Origin: Chaunax sp. Z400
Taxonomy: Eukaryota; Chordata; Actinopteri; Lophiiformes; Chaunacidae
Assembly: GCA_037577475.1 (NCBI GenBank)
Contig: CM075192.1
Location: forward strand, 14,975,908-15,039,907
Length of the DNA: 64,000 nucleotides
Direction of reading: 5' to 3'
The notes beneath the pieces are model-generated. The model was given only the letters and a program-made list of their open reading frames with translations, was not told the DNA's origin and made no database searches. Made by a program: the position numbers and the translations under genes. How positions within the stretch are numbered: position 1 is the first letter of the stretch; every line of letters begins with the position of its first letter. Positions 39,001 through 52,000 of the stretch are shown piece by piece.

Positions 39001-41989
39001 GTGCTGGCAAGATGGGAATAAAAGCATATAAATAGCCTCAGTGAGGGGAACGGGAGTGTGGGCTCCTTTGCCTTACCCTGCCTGTGTGTCACTCCATCAC
39101 CTCTATGCTGAGGGGGCCTGGGTTTTGTGAGGAGTCCAGCACCACTGAAAAGAGACACAGCATGTGGGCTACAGGATCCCCCGTCCTGCTGCATGCATAG
39201 AAACATCATAAGAAAAGACGGAACACAAACTCCTTTTGAATATTAAAAAGAGAATTATCGGAGATAAAAAGGCCGGGGAGATGAGAGACAGTTCCTCCTT
39301 TGAGCGATTAGATGGTGCGATGCAGAGGGGAGTGAACTTCACCAGGCACATTATTTAGAGTTGCCCTCATTAAGATCCCATCGTTCTCTGGGGGGAATCA
39401 TTGTCACAGGATTTAGGAGATTGCTTTGGCCATTACTGCAGGGGTTTATGTATTTGGTAGATCTCAAGGGTAGCAGCATGAAGGATGCTCGGTGGGAAAT
39501 ACACTGTTTGGAGTTTGTTGTTGAAACATTTTCAAGAGGATCTTTGGATTAGATTTTTTATTGTTTGCCACTTTTGAAGGAATACCAGCCTGCAGCCACT
39601 GAAGTCTATGTGTAATAGTTAAATGCACATTTTCTGGCCCTGTGTTCACATACATCGCCATGCAAATTGTGTGTTTGCTAGTGGTGCTGTTTGCCATGCT
39701 GGTGATGCTGGGAGTTCCTAAAGACCATAAGGGTCCGCATGGGGCCCATCGCCTCTCTGGTTCACAGACGTCTCGCTGGTGCAAACCACTGCTTAATAAT
39801 TTTGGAGTGAAAAACCAAAACCACCAGACTTTGAGGCAATTCCACAACAAACCCCACAGATGTAATAACCTCTTTCAAAGTAAGTACTAAAATTGGTATA
39901 TTACAGTGTCATCCAAAAAATAATTACTCATCAAAAGTTTAACTACATGTTAAGTTGTTTCTGTTCTCATGAGTGGTTGTTGGAGTATTAAACCCTCAGA
40001 GTGCTTTAAGTCCAAGGAACTTTTTTTATCCTTTGGTACATTGTATATTCTTGGCTGTAGAGTTGTATGCTCTCTATGATCTCAGCTGCCATCACAGCCT
40101 TGGTAATATGTCATTTTTCCTGCTTAAGGTTGCAAGGGAGCAGAAAGAGAGAGGGTAGAGGGCCTCTCTGTTCGGAGAGACTCAGTCATCATAACTCGTG
40201 CATAGTGTGGGATTTTTTTTCTTTTTTCTAACTTGAACATAAAATGGCTTGATGCAAAATGAAACTTTGAATATGTCGTGATACAGGTGGGGCTGCTTAA
40301 GAATGTGTGTAATTTAAGTGTAGGATGTTCACTCAACTCTAACAGTACAATAATATCTGTAAAATATTTGTATGATTTCATAATATAATAACAATAAATG
40401 CCTTATTGAGTGTCTTTTTCTACCGTTTGAACGTTCGGTTCCTTACATGCTATTATTTGCTGTTGTGATCTCTGATAGCCATGTCTGTTTTGTTTGATTC
40501 TGTTTTTATTCATTTATTTATTTTTTCTTTGCTGAGCTACGTTTCAAATTCACAATGCCTACATCTTCTTGTAGCAGTTAATCCTCCCTGACGCCTCCCT
40601 TCTAGGTGGATCTAAGTGCAGACTTTGCTGATAATTGATTCTACCATTCCTTGCAGGTGGCTATAGATGAAATTTCACTATTGAATTGGTGGTATTCAGC
40701 TGAACAGCTACTCTACAGATGTAGGACCGTGAAATCTCTCATGAAAATGGGGCACATGAGAACCAAGTAGAGGCAGATTGTTTAAAATTGCAATTTAATG
40801 GACAGGCAGATGAATTAGAAAAAAAATTATATATACTCCGAGTTGGAAGATGGACTTTTGTCTGATGTTAGTCAGGTAACATCCAGCATCATGGAGGCTG
40901 TCACTGAAGGGTAATCATGATTCACCTACAACACTGAATCATCAGCAGCGTATTTGGAACATGACACACTTTGAAAACCTCTGAGTGATGTGAAACTAGA
41001 CACCACGTATATTTTACTCTAATGAAAAGGGTCTCCTTAGATGAATTCAGGCAGCCTTCACTGGAGGGCGCTGTTTGGTTACAAATGCTCTGCTGGGCCC
41101 CACATTGACGCCTTGAGCTGAGCTCATCTGAACTGTGGAGGTGAGAGACTTGCAGCTGTTGTTTTTAGTTATTCCTTTCTTTTCTTTTTTTTACCTCACA
41201 TTCAACATCTTTTGATGTGGCATAACTTACAGTTATGAACGATGCTTACCAGATCTAACAGAGGTATTCTGTGTCTTATGTTGGTTCAAAGAAATAACAC
41301 GTTTTAGGCTAAATGTACAGAGAAACCAGGTTCACTGATATCTGAATAGAAATATAGACTTGAGAAAAAAAACAATTTTTGTGTGGGTGAGTCCTCTGTT
41401 GATGTCACATTGGCGGAAATGTTAAATTAGTAACACAGATGAGCTGAAAAATTGTCACAACAGATTTGAATTATGTAATCATAGTGCACTGATGCGTATT
41501 GGCAGGATGTTTCCTTTGGATTTATATTTATAGCCTATCGAGCGTATTATTAGCCTTTTTATGTATAATATATATGAGCTTTGCTGTTTAGAAGCATCAT
41601 GAATCGGCAGTAAAGGCCTATGTATAGAGGGATATGGTTTTACATGCAACAAAAAGTGTTTTAATGAAAATAGCACACCTATATATCATCTTTGTAGCCT
41701 ACAGTTCCATGATTTTTTTTTTTATCAGTAAATACTTTTTTGAAGGATGAAAACATTCTTTTTTGTAACATTAATGGACTTTCAGACCAGCAGAGACGGA
41801 ACAAAACTTATGAAAAAACAGTAAAACCTTTCCTTTTCTCAGTATTTTAGAGCCATTAGACTATAAATAACTATAGTACTGTAAGGTACCCTTACCAATG
41901 TCATTGTAGGCTGTTAGGTTTGCTTTTACTCTTGAACCACATAAAGAAAGAAACAATGGCTAAATAGCTTTATAAGGTTTCCCTTATTT

Positions 41990-42971
41990 TTTGGAGATAG
42001 AGGATATTCTACCAACGTGCGCTGTGTAACTGCGCTGCTCAGTGGGATCCAGGCGGGAAGAGGTTAAATTTCTTCTCTGGGAAACTGTCGGGTCTATGGA
42101 GGGGGTAGAAAGGCGCATACCAATTGACGAGGCATTCCGCTTTCCTTGAATGAAATGCTGTGAATATGAATCCGTATTTCCCCCCTCACGCCTGAGGTTC
42201 GGGGTTTATTGCGCTTTGCACGAGGATCGATCCGGAGTTGAGGCGGAGGACAAACGAGAAAAAAGTGATGGAAAAGTTGCCCTGATCTCGTCTCTGGATC
42301 TGGTGGATGAGGGAGGACAGGACTTACTCGCAAAGTTTCCGATCTCAAGTGACAGATTCAAATTTGGACTGAAATAATGTGACTACGGGAATAAAGCCTT
42401 TCACCGTGGACTACAGCGACCGCGCGCGTTATTTTCTTACTTTCCACTCAACTTTCATCCACAGGGGATTTATTATTTGTCCCTTTGTGCGCACAGTAAT
42501 TCAATAATTTGAAGAGATCGCCTAACTGGTCTGAGCCCACAGCAGCAACGGGATGAATTGAATGGAAGGATAGAGCTCTTCTTCTCCTCTGCTCAGATAT
42601 TCTCAGTTTTATCTCATCATTCAGTTCAGATGAACAAACCGACTGAAACGGAACATGTGTTGAGATTTTGAGCTGTTTGGAACTGTTTTGTTTTTTTGTT
42701 TGTTTGTTTAGTTTTTTTTCATCTTTTGAGCCCTTCTTCTCATGCATCATAGGAATCCAAAGCAAGCTCGAGATAAAATGCTCACAGATTATTAGGATAT
42801 TTTGCGCTCAGTGACTTACAAACAAAAAAAATCTGGTTGCTGCATTTTCTTACTCTGGATATGAAGATTTTGTTTTGCAGTTTGACATGAAGGAGCAGAA
42901 GTCTAAATAGTTTGGTTTTTTTTTAAATAATTGGGATTACAGAAGATTTCTCATAAGAGAGACGCTGAATT
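41990..42971 (+). promoter_or_regulatory. robo1: Proximal robo1 promoter and 5'UTR
   Basis: CpGs become frequent from about 42010 to 42430 (for example aacgtgcgct, aggcgggaag, gatcgatccggag, gaccgcgcgcgtt), unlike the CpG-poor introns on both sides. A TTATAAGG element at about 41971 could be a TATA box for a start near 42.0 kb. The whole interval reads into the short leader exon without an obvious intervening splice site, so it may be one long 5'UTR. It carries several upstream ATGs, including a 75-codon frame at 42150-42377. The position fits the second (DUTT1-type) promoter known for mammalian ROBO1. The exact start site is not determinable here. Confidence 0.55.
42150..42377 (+). other. 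75-codon upstream ORF in the proximal 5'UTR
   Basis: The frame starts at ATG 42150 and stops at TAA 42375-42377, about 600 bases before the short leader ATG. It is hydrophilic, with no membrane segment or domain I know. If transcription starts upstream of 42150, this frame would be met first by scanning ribosomes and could lower translation of the short isoform. It may equally be chance in a GC-richer segment. Confidence 0.3.
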
Positions 42972-43029
42972 ATGTCTCCAGCTTCTATTGGATTTGTCTT
43001 TCTGTTAGGAATTCTCCATGTGTGCACAG
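42972..43029 (+). CDS. robo1: robo1 short-isoform (DUTT1-type) leader exon
   Basis: The exon encodes MSPASIGFVFLLGILHVCT plus the first base of the next codon. This is a compact signal peptide with hydrophobic core IGFVFLLGIL. The ATG has A at -3, and an in-frame TGA lies at 42966-42968, only one codon upstream, so the start is firm. The donor CACAG/GTAAGG at 43030 is near-consensus and phase 1. Joined to 58366 it gives CTG-SRLRQED, so the mature receptor would begin almost directly at Ig1 without the acidic linker of the long isoform. From memory, human DUTT1 has the same design: a leader of under 20 residues ending Cys-Ser-Gly before SRLRQED. It is driven by the CpG-rich segment just upstream. 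Confidence 0.82.
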
Positions 43030-46000
43030 GTAAGGCTGTTATTTGGCTTTTACACATTGAACTTTGAAGAAAAAAAAAGTGAAAGATGAATAATTCATGA
43101 AACTGGTGAACTTATTCAGCTATGCAGTTAGACTGCAGTACATTTAAAACATTAAATTAATATGTCAAAATGCATTATTAAAGCATAATGTTTGCCCTCT
43201 CGTGTTGCCCTGGGTGCAAATGTTGACTCAAATTTTCCAAACCATAAAAAAACAGTTTTTGAACATTGGACTTCTGTCTAACAGTGAGTTGGTTTTAGGC
43301 CTGTGATCTGATATAAGAGGCTCATCTCTGGTGCATTTTGAGCTTTATCCTTTAAAAGGCAACATTTCAACATTCATAAATTTTCCCTTTTGACTAAAAA
43401 CTCTCAGAGTAAAGGGGTTGTGTAATGCTTAAGAGCTGCTCGAGCCATGTGGGATGAGTGGAGCAGCTAACATCCTTCATGCAGACAGTATAAGCCCCTA
43501 TGTTTCCATGTATGCTGTGGTGTTGCTCATGGAGGACTTAGTGCAGAGTACAGCATTTTGCTTATGTTACGTAGCCCACATTCAAAATGAAAAGCAGCAT
43601 CTCAAATGACTGAGCACGTCTTTTTTCACTAGTTAGTTGTGTAATTTTGTCAGATTTATGCCATTGATGCATCTCATGTGGAGCTTCAACAACAGCCGTC
43701 TTTGTTTTCTGATGCTGCTTTTACTGTTTCTTATTATCTTATTCCTCCTCACCCGTCACATAGATCTCCCCATAGAGCTTCTGGGCCATTGTATCTGGGG
43801 TTTTCCAGGTCAGTTGCTTCTGAGTTATAAGGAAGCAAATTTCTCCCACCCCATTATAAGCATTAGGAAAAGTGCAGCCTGAATGGGAGCTAGTGGGACA
43901 TTTTACACAAAGAGGCACAATTACGACACATTTTTATTCTGTTTCAGTCTTTCTGCATAAGTATTAATGTAATAGAAGTCAATCATGTTTAACCTGAAAG
44001 GTTAAATTCTTTGTCTATGGCTGTGTTCGCACAGTGTTTGCAGTGTTTCAGTATTCAACATTTCATCAGCCACATTCAAATATTAACAATGTCTCCTTTT
44101 TGGTTTCCTGAATTGGGTCTTTGTTTTATGTAGTGAAGCTGAAATGTGGTGATGAGAAAAGCCTATGATGGCACAGCCGTTTGAGGAAACACCGTAGCAC
44201 CTAAACAGGAAGTAGGGTCAAAGGTGAGCGTTTAGAACTAGGTGGTGGCTCCATCTACTCCTCCCTCTGCGAGGTCCTGAGCCAGGCCTGAGCCACTAAT
44301 GGTCCTGTCCTGTGAGAAAGACTGTCAGACACCAGGGTTTCCAATTACGCCGAGCTGTGAGGATATCTGGGGATGTTTTCTGGGGAGAGGCGTGAGAATA
44401 TAGGGCCTGCTAATAGAGATGGACCAGACAGCAGATATTCAAAGGATTGGACTTGGATTAGACACTAGTGTCAGGAAAATTGGATTACACACCACTTACC
44501 AGGAACATATTTCATATTCGTTCCTAATAGGATGGTTAACAACTTCATTCTAGTGTCGGGAAGGCATCCGACCTTGAGTAAATTCTTAAAGCTGTTTAGT
44601 AATATGTGGATGATATTAAGGTTATGTTCACATTGCTGGCCTGGATGTAAGAAAGTTTTTTTTTTCTCTACATGTCTGAATGAATGAATGAACTTTGCCC
44701 TTGTCAAACTTGTGGTATCCTGCATATTGCTGCGTTACCCTGCCTGAAGGTTGTAAATTGATACCTCATATATTCTCCATCTATCATGTCTTGCCCTGTT
44801 ATCAGGTGATCTGTCCTCCTGCCGTACACTGACTGAATGGTTGTTATCTCTTCTCCAAGTACTCATCAGACCTTAGACTCACCTAAGGTATGAGAGCAAG
44901 AGGTGGCTGACTTCTCGCTCTCAGGATTATTAAGAAGATGAGGGCTGTTTGAAAAGTTAAAGTAAAAGGCAGGATCTAATTTCAAACCAAATATATTTCT
45001 TTCAAAAAAAAAAGAAAAGAGAAGTGCATCCATGTGTTGCAAACTCTTTGGGTGAATACATCTGATAATAGCAGCATGCAGAGGGGTGAGAATGTAGCGC
45101 TGTGGGAGTGGCGCCTTAGCAATCAGCCCCAGCAGCACCTAGCTGTTGAGGTCTTGACAAATTGACTCGTAAGCACTGATAAATTGCGTTGCCCTTCCAC
45201 CTCCTACATCATGATGATATGACGGGACACAGCAGGCTGCAGGGCCAATTAATGACCACAGACCACAGGTGAGACTCATCTCTGTTTCCTGTCCTCTTTC
45301 GATTACCTTTCACATGGCCTGAAAACATCCTTATAAATACCAGCCTCTTCCCTTCATCATCTCCCACAGTAGCTGACATCATTTTTTTGTGAAACAGTGT
45401 TCTACTATTTGAAGTAATGCTGTTTTTAGAGTTTAACCCTCTGACCCGATAACAAAGTGATGTTAAAAGGGCGTAGCTGTCTTGGGAAACATGATGGGAA
45501 AGAGTCTCAGGCCTGCTGTGTGTCGCCGAGTTTGAAATATCACGTCTGTGAGGTGACAGTGCCAATAAAGCTATATCTCTATAACTTCCACTAATACACA
45601 TTAATCTGATCCTGATCCAAACCAAGCAGGGTTTTACACCCTAAGATCCAGGATTAGGCAGACTTTGGCTCAGTGAAACCACATGGAAGAATGTGGCAGT
45701 GCAGCCCGTGTCCTATTCCTGTTCATGAGAACTGGGACTGAGCCATTAATGACCGACTATATAAACATTTCAAACCAGTTTGTTCGAGGGGAGATGATTA
45801 GGCAGCGACTCTTAATGATCTGCTTTCCTCCAACTGCTCTTCTTTTAATGACCTAAAGGTGCTGCTTAATTGGATTAATTAACAAATCCATCAGGCGTCA
45901 ATAGTTCGTAATTTGCTGTGGCACAAGCATGACTGATACGCATGTCTGCATGGGAAATCAGAGGATTTAGATGATTTTACAAAACTGACATTACATCTCT

Positions 46001-49000
46001 GTGTCACCCTCGTGGTATTTCAAATTCCTCAGGAATTAAGTACTTTCTCACCAAGCTTCAGATTAGACTGAGATTCATGCTCACTGAAAATGTTACGACT
46101 TAATTACCAAGTATCATTTTGTCAAGTTGTCTGTCAGTTCAAGCTCTAAGAACATATAGCCAGACAAAGTGAAGCCATTTACACTAAGAATACTGTGGAG
46201 CATAACTTCATATAAGTGCATTTGTCTGGAGCTGCTTGACAGTAGAACGTAGCAGGCGTGTCGAGGACTCATGGGTCAGTCAGGACTGTAAATGCATCTT
46301 GTTCTGACAGTTGACATGGAGGACAAACATTCCCCACTGCCAGTCTGTGCTGGAGTTATAAATGGCGTGTCCTTATAGCATGAAAGGTGATGTCTGGCTT
46401 CTGTCTCGGTTCACAAATGGCACGCTTCGAATTCACGCAGCTTTGCTTCCTCTTGTAAAAAAAAAAAATGCAAGAAGTTTGCATTTGCAGACACAGTAAT
46501 GCACGAGCTTATTATGCAACTCTAATCCACATTTTATTCATGTTTACTTGATCTCGCATCACCGTGGATTAAAATCCCCATAACTCCTCTAATATAGATG
46601 TGAGCGTGACGGAAAGAAGGAGAGGTGGGGAGTGTGTTTGTCTATGTGTGGGGTGGTGAAAGGGGGCTTAAGGAATCTCTTCATCCTCTTACCCATCCCC
46701 CATGTGTTTTTGTTTTGCCCCAATTTTTTAAGACTTGCCTTTTTTTTGTGGCTGGTCAGTGCAGAGCCTGTCTTAAATAAAGCCCGGCTCACCCAAAAAG
46801 CCTGTGGGGACGGGGGAGGCCGCATTGTGTCGCCTTAACGGGGTGATTGTAAGGCATGGAGGAGGGGAAGAGAATGGTTCACGAGGCACTGAGGGTGTGT
46901 GAGGAGTGTAGGGAGGGGGGGGGTGCAGCTACACAAAGGCTACCCCAGGGTGTGGAAGAGGGGGGCGGGGTGGTGGAGGGGGGAGGAACGGAGGACGAAG
47001 GGGAGGATGGAGCAGTCAAACACACCGTGATACACCAGCTCTGGGAATACTCCTGATCTGGCTCTCTGTGCTCACATTGCATATTCTTACTTTGTCCCAT
47101 GTGGGAGAGAATGTGCTGATTAGGGTGATGGTGGAAAACAGTGAAGCAAGGACACTGGTGTTGTTTTTTTGTATTATGAAGGTGGACATCTGGGGAGAGG
47201 TGAGGTTGATTTTTAAAAGTGCTGAGTGAATAAATGATCCCGGTACAAAGCTTCAGTGTGGCTTTGAGGGTTTGGCGTTGTCTGGCCAACGTCCCTTATG
47301 TATCTAAATTCTGCATACTTCCTGGAGGCTTGCCCTGAGCCTGGCTTTTTGCTGTGGTGGAGAAGCCATGCTAACGTGCTCTGCATTCTGCATTTTAAAA
47401 AGCATCAGACCTCCCTCCATTTCGTTTTCTCCACTGGGGAGACTGAGAGGTGGCATTGAGGACAGCCTTCCCTCAGTATCCTTCTTTTATTTCTGACTCC
47501 CTGAGCTCAGGCCTCCTCCCAGCCTCTGCGGCCATTCTATTACCCTCTCACTGCAAGGCCTGGATACACTTTTGAAATGCTAAACCTCTCTTTGGTTATA
47601 ACTGACAGGCGAAAATACCATTAAAGAGGCTGAGAGGAATAGATTAAATTAGCAGTTAAAAAAGAGACTGCTAATTAGTTGATTAATGTCTTTGGTTACT
47701 CCCCCTCTTAGCTAGACTGTCGTACTTAAGATTCTCTATATGGTGACAAGGTTCTTCCTCCGCATCAAACATGATTTCCTGTTTATTTCAATTTGTGAAA
47801 CATATTTTAAAAATACTCACAGTGCAAATGATTAATTTAGAGATTCGTGGACAAAAGAGACTCTCATTATGAGCTGCATCAGCAACTTTATGTACGGGTT
47901 CCTGGCAGCTAATTCTGTCACACAAAGACAGTGATAAAAGTAGGAGGGGTGCGCTCTATTTAAGGGGAAGTGCTGGAAAACATAATTAATGAGAAGGTGA
48001 CCTTGAAATTCACTATTATAGGACTGCTTTCGGAGCCGCTCCCACCATTCAGCTGTAACCATGGTGAGGAGGATTCAAATAACTGGGTGAATTTCCAACA
48101 TGTAAATACATAGTCGGTCTGAGTTGGGAGATTAACTCTAATCCTGATCTATTATGAGGCTTACTTCCTTTCTGCAAATTTGGTGACATTTTACTTAAAT
48201 GTAATGTCACATTTGAAATGAACACAATAATCCCCAAACCTTTTTTTAAATTTTCTTTGCAAACACTATTCAGCCTTTTGAACAGGAACAATACTTCTAA
48301 CTTCACCAGAAAGCCTTGAGTTGCTCACCTTTTCTAAAAAGCTTTCAAACTATACTTTTCAACTTTTAAAGACTTGCAAAGCTGTTTATCTGTCCCCCCC
48401 TTTCACAATTTCAGTTTCTTTCCATTTTACAATCCCCCCTTTTTGCAGTCACTCTCTCTCCCTCCTGTGTTTTCTTGCTTATGCAATGAATTGAAGAACA
48501 ACTGTAGTCACCGACTGAGAGAGACAGGTTTTTCAGGCTTTAAGCACAAGATTGCTTTTTTTTGCATTTGGCTGTGCGTCTGTCACCGTGTCTTAATCAG
48601 AAGCTTCATGGTTCAAACCATTGAAAGTACATTTTAGGTTTAGAGCCTCACCTCTATTTCCCTAACGTACACTTAGCTTGAGTAATCTCACCTTTTTATT
48701 GGCTCGGTTGACTTGAAAGTTCTCTGTGATAACTGCTTTCCTGCTTGGCTTTTGCGATTCTTTGACATTCAGTGTTGACAGCCGGTGTTTATCCTTCAGT
48801 CATTATGTCCCCTATTCAGAGCATGTTATTCACTACTGCCTCTGCTCTGCTCAATGCTGAAAATTATGGTCATCATTTTGACATCTAAAGTATATTTGGC
48901 TTCATCTTTTTGGGAAGACAGAGCAAAAATTGTTTCAAGTATTTTCTTCATCCTTTGAATTGTATCGAGTTCAGCTTATTCATTTTTTCTTTGTAATTTT

Positions 49001-52000
49001 CTTTTTATTCAAACATCTATTCCACTCAGAGTTGGTTTTGCACTCATTTTCTATTTGTCTTTTTTGAGTATGACTGTAAATTACACTGATTTTTGATAGA
49101 TGCAAATAAAACATAAAAAAACAATGGATCAATGTTCACTTTTGTTGTTGGAAAAAATCAATATAGTGTTAGTGACTAGAAGAACTGACATCCTCAGGGA
49201 GTTTTTTTTTTCTTTCTCTTCAGTGTATAAAACAGTTTGAATGGCGGATAGTGATAGGGATATTTTGTCTCTTGCATTTTTCATCACAGCTGTCCTGCAC
49301 TGATCTGATTTCCTCCTCATCTCCTCTCTGGCTCCGACTCTGGAGGCAGACAGGTTTTCTTTTTATTCAGATGTCTGACAGTATTTCTACTGTCAGGTGT
49401 AGAAAACTGACAGATGGAAATAAAGGAACAGCGACACATATATGTCATGAAGTCATTTTAAGTTGTAGCATGAAAAGAAAACAGTACTTTCGTTATGCTG
49501 TGTACCTGGACAGTTGGTGTGTGTTTTGAGGACAAGATGTGGTGAGTTGGTTCTTGAAAGCACACAGGCCAGTGAGCAGTTGTCTGCAGATGGAAATTTA
49601 ATTTTAATGCCAGACTGGGCACAGTCTCCCCTCTGTGGACGTCTAGAAAAAGGCTGTCTGGCAGACTTAGCCCCTTCATTAATTTTGACCAAATATTTAC
49701 AGTGCATCACATGGCAAACCTTACATCCCACTCTCATTTTTCCAGGCCAGGTTTTGAACAGTTTGGGGCCATTTGTGTTCCATTTGGCTGGATTTGGGCC
49801 ATGCCCCACTCAGCAGGCCCATGCTGGTGTCTCTGGGATCTTGCCACATGAGGAACCGGCTCCACTGAGTCTGAACCTATGCTATGTCTCTGGGAGCCAC
49901 GTTTCACTTTCATAATACCTTGTATCCACAGCTACAGTGTATGAAACAGTCACATATGTGCATGCACATGCACAAGCTTTGACACATTGACAGTCCAGTG
50001 CTATGTAGCGCCATGCTTACCCTTTTAACCTAAAGGGTACCAGAATGAAATGTGCCAAGTTTATGTACTCAGACATTACTTTCGTACCCCCGTCTGAATG
50101 CTGTAACTGAAATTCCCTTTCAACACCCAGCTGTCTGAGAGAATGTGTTTGGCTGAACATTTAGAATAGCCTACATAAGGTCATCCACTCTGCTCTCAGG
50201 AACCGTAATATAACACCGGTCCAACAGTAGGCCTGTATCAGCCGCTGCCATCAACTAAATAACATTTAAAAAGCATTAGGTGCTTTTTGGCCTTGCTTGC
50301 CCTGATTCACTTTGGCTTCCCTTCAGAGCTGTTCTTTTTCTTGGCGGCAAGCCCAAATGCCATACTCCCAGTGGCAGGGCTGTGCCAGCTGAGCGTGCTG
50401 ATCCCTCTACGTTCTAGCCGCTCCAACTCCCTGCCACCCATCCCAGTCCCATCATAGCCGACCACAGGAACAGAAATACTGCAGCCAGTACAGAGAATGA
50501 CCTTGGGAAGAGCAGACCACCACGCCGTATTGTCCTGGACTCAAAACTTGGATGCACAGCAGATGTTGAATTCAATTAAAAGCAGTGTTTTGTTTGCATT
50601 AACTCCACAGTGGATTTTCATTCCTCTGCAATCTCTGCATAATATGGTGGACAATAGAGCCGTCCTATCAATCTACCTATCAGTTAAACCTGAAGCATTT
50701 TTATAATCTCTGCTTTTAATCATGTTTTTGTATTTCAAAATACTAAAAAAATGTTTTGCTGAACTCCAATTTATTCATCTTTTGAGGATTTCAACTCTAG
50801 CAGCTCCTGGAAGAAGAAGTTAGCTGTGCTGCTGTCGCCTGTTGGGAAATGAATGCACCAGCATATTCAATTACCCCTGCTTCTCCTGTCCTGCTGTTGA
50901 AGGAGGCTTTGATGCATCACTGAGAACCCACTGGTCAAACCTCATTAAAAACAGGCAATGCTAGAAAACAAAAACATAAAGTAATTGCCCAATTGCCCAA
51001 TCGTACTCCCTCGTGCTTCTTTTTTTCCATAATCCCCCGCCATACTCCAAACCTTGACTGTGCTGCATACAGAAAAGTGTAAGTCTGGCACATTTTAATT
51101 ATGTTTCTTTTCCCGGGATCCAGGCTCTGCTCACATCCTCCACACCGCTGTTTGAGTTCTTTCATTAGAAGTATGGGCCCAGTTTTGGGTCATCGCTGTG
51201 AATATGCAGGATCAACTTGAGGACTATGCGAATCTCATTATGAATGGATTGATAGATAGATACTAGACAGACCGGTATACACATGTGAAAACTAACTGGC
51301 TTTCTTTGATCCACCCGGCTCTGTTCATGGTGGCCAAAGCCAATTTGACAGCATTAAAGTCTTTTCCATTACAGATTTCCTCCTTGTCTGAGGGAAGGGA
51401 TATTATAAGGAATAGGGACGATGTTTATCCTGGAGAAATGAATTCTGCCCTGATGGTCTTCTGTAGAGTTTGACCATTTTTTATTTATGCCTAATGACAC
51501 TCACTGGAATAAATTGGCACCAGGAGGAGCTACAACTTATCTACAGTTGTGTCCAATAGGTTTCTGTTGAAAATTCTTTCTTGTATACTTTATTTTCCCC
51601 ATGTTGTCTTTTCACAGTTACTTTCTGTTGTTATGACCATTTGTGGTAAAGTACTATGAACATTTAAATTGTGAGAGGATGTCTTTATTTGTATTATTAA
51701 TGAATAAACCATCCTTCTGTGTGGAGGTTTGCGTTTTTAAAGACAGATGAAACAAAGGCTCCCTTGTTGTCAATGGTTGATTTAAGAGGTGTTTCTCCAG
51801 CATCAACACTCCTTTATCATACTTGCGATCATGCTTGGTGTTTTCCAAATGTGTCAGGCCAATTTGGGTAAAAGGCCTGGAGCAGAAGTTGGGAATACTG
51901 CCCTTATTGTCATAGCTCCAGATGGGGGCCCCAGAGCAGGATGGACCTCAGCCTCCCAAAGGAGTGCTCTGCTGGGGTTGTCTCATTCCTGATCTAACTT

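Larger units (their letters stand above)
28807..41990 (+). other. robo1: Intron between long leader and proximal promoter
   Basis: About 13 kb without a coding exon I can support. It contains a T8-G13 homopolymer junction (29313-29333), a CA array (31122-31317), an (AC)n run (33133-33148) and a teleost repeat (35770-36065). The frames of 60-130 codons here are isolated, lack domains and have no convincing splice sites. A short G-rich near-repeat (gtgggagact, twice) lies at about 32152-32175. Confidence 0.6.

Noticed and set aside
39464..39850. 128-codon minus-strand frame overlapping an 82-codon plus-strand frame
   Set aside because: Both strands open over the same DNA, no known motif; the hydrophobic start of the plus frame (IVCLLVVLFAMLVML) is tempting as a signal peptide, but the frame has no supported splice link to robo1 and stays open past the hydrophobic part only by chance.
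45209..45625. 138-codon minus-strand frame
   Set aside because: No recognisable domain, signal or membrane segment, no supporting splice sites, and composition like the surrounding intron.
46856..47289. Gly/Glu-rich plus frame and Ser/Pro-rich minus frame
   Set aside because: Low-complexity translations of the G-rich tract at 46910-46990.
49514..49915. 133-codon plus-strand frame (starts ATG with an opposite-strand frame of similar length)
   Set aside because: Two overlapping opposite frames in a moderately GC-rich stretch suggest chance; no family resemblance.
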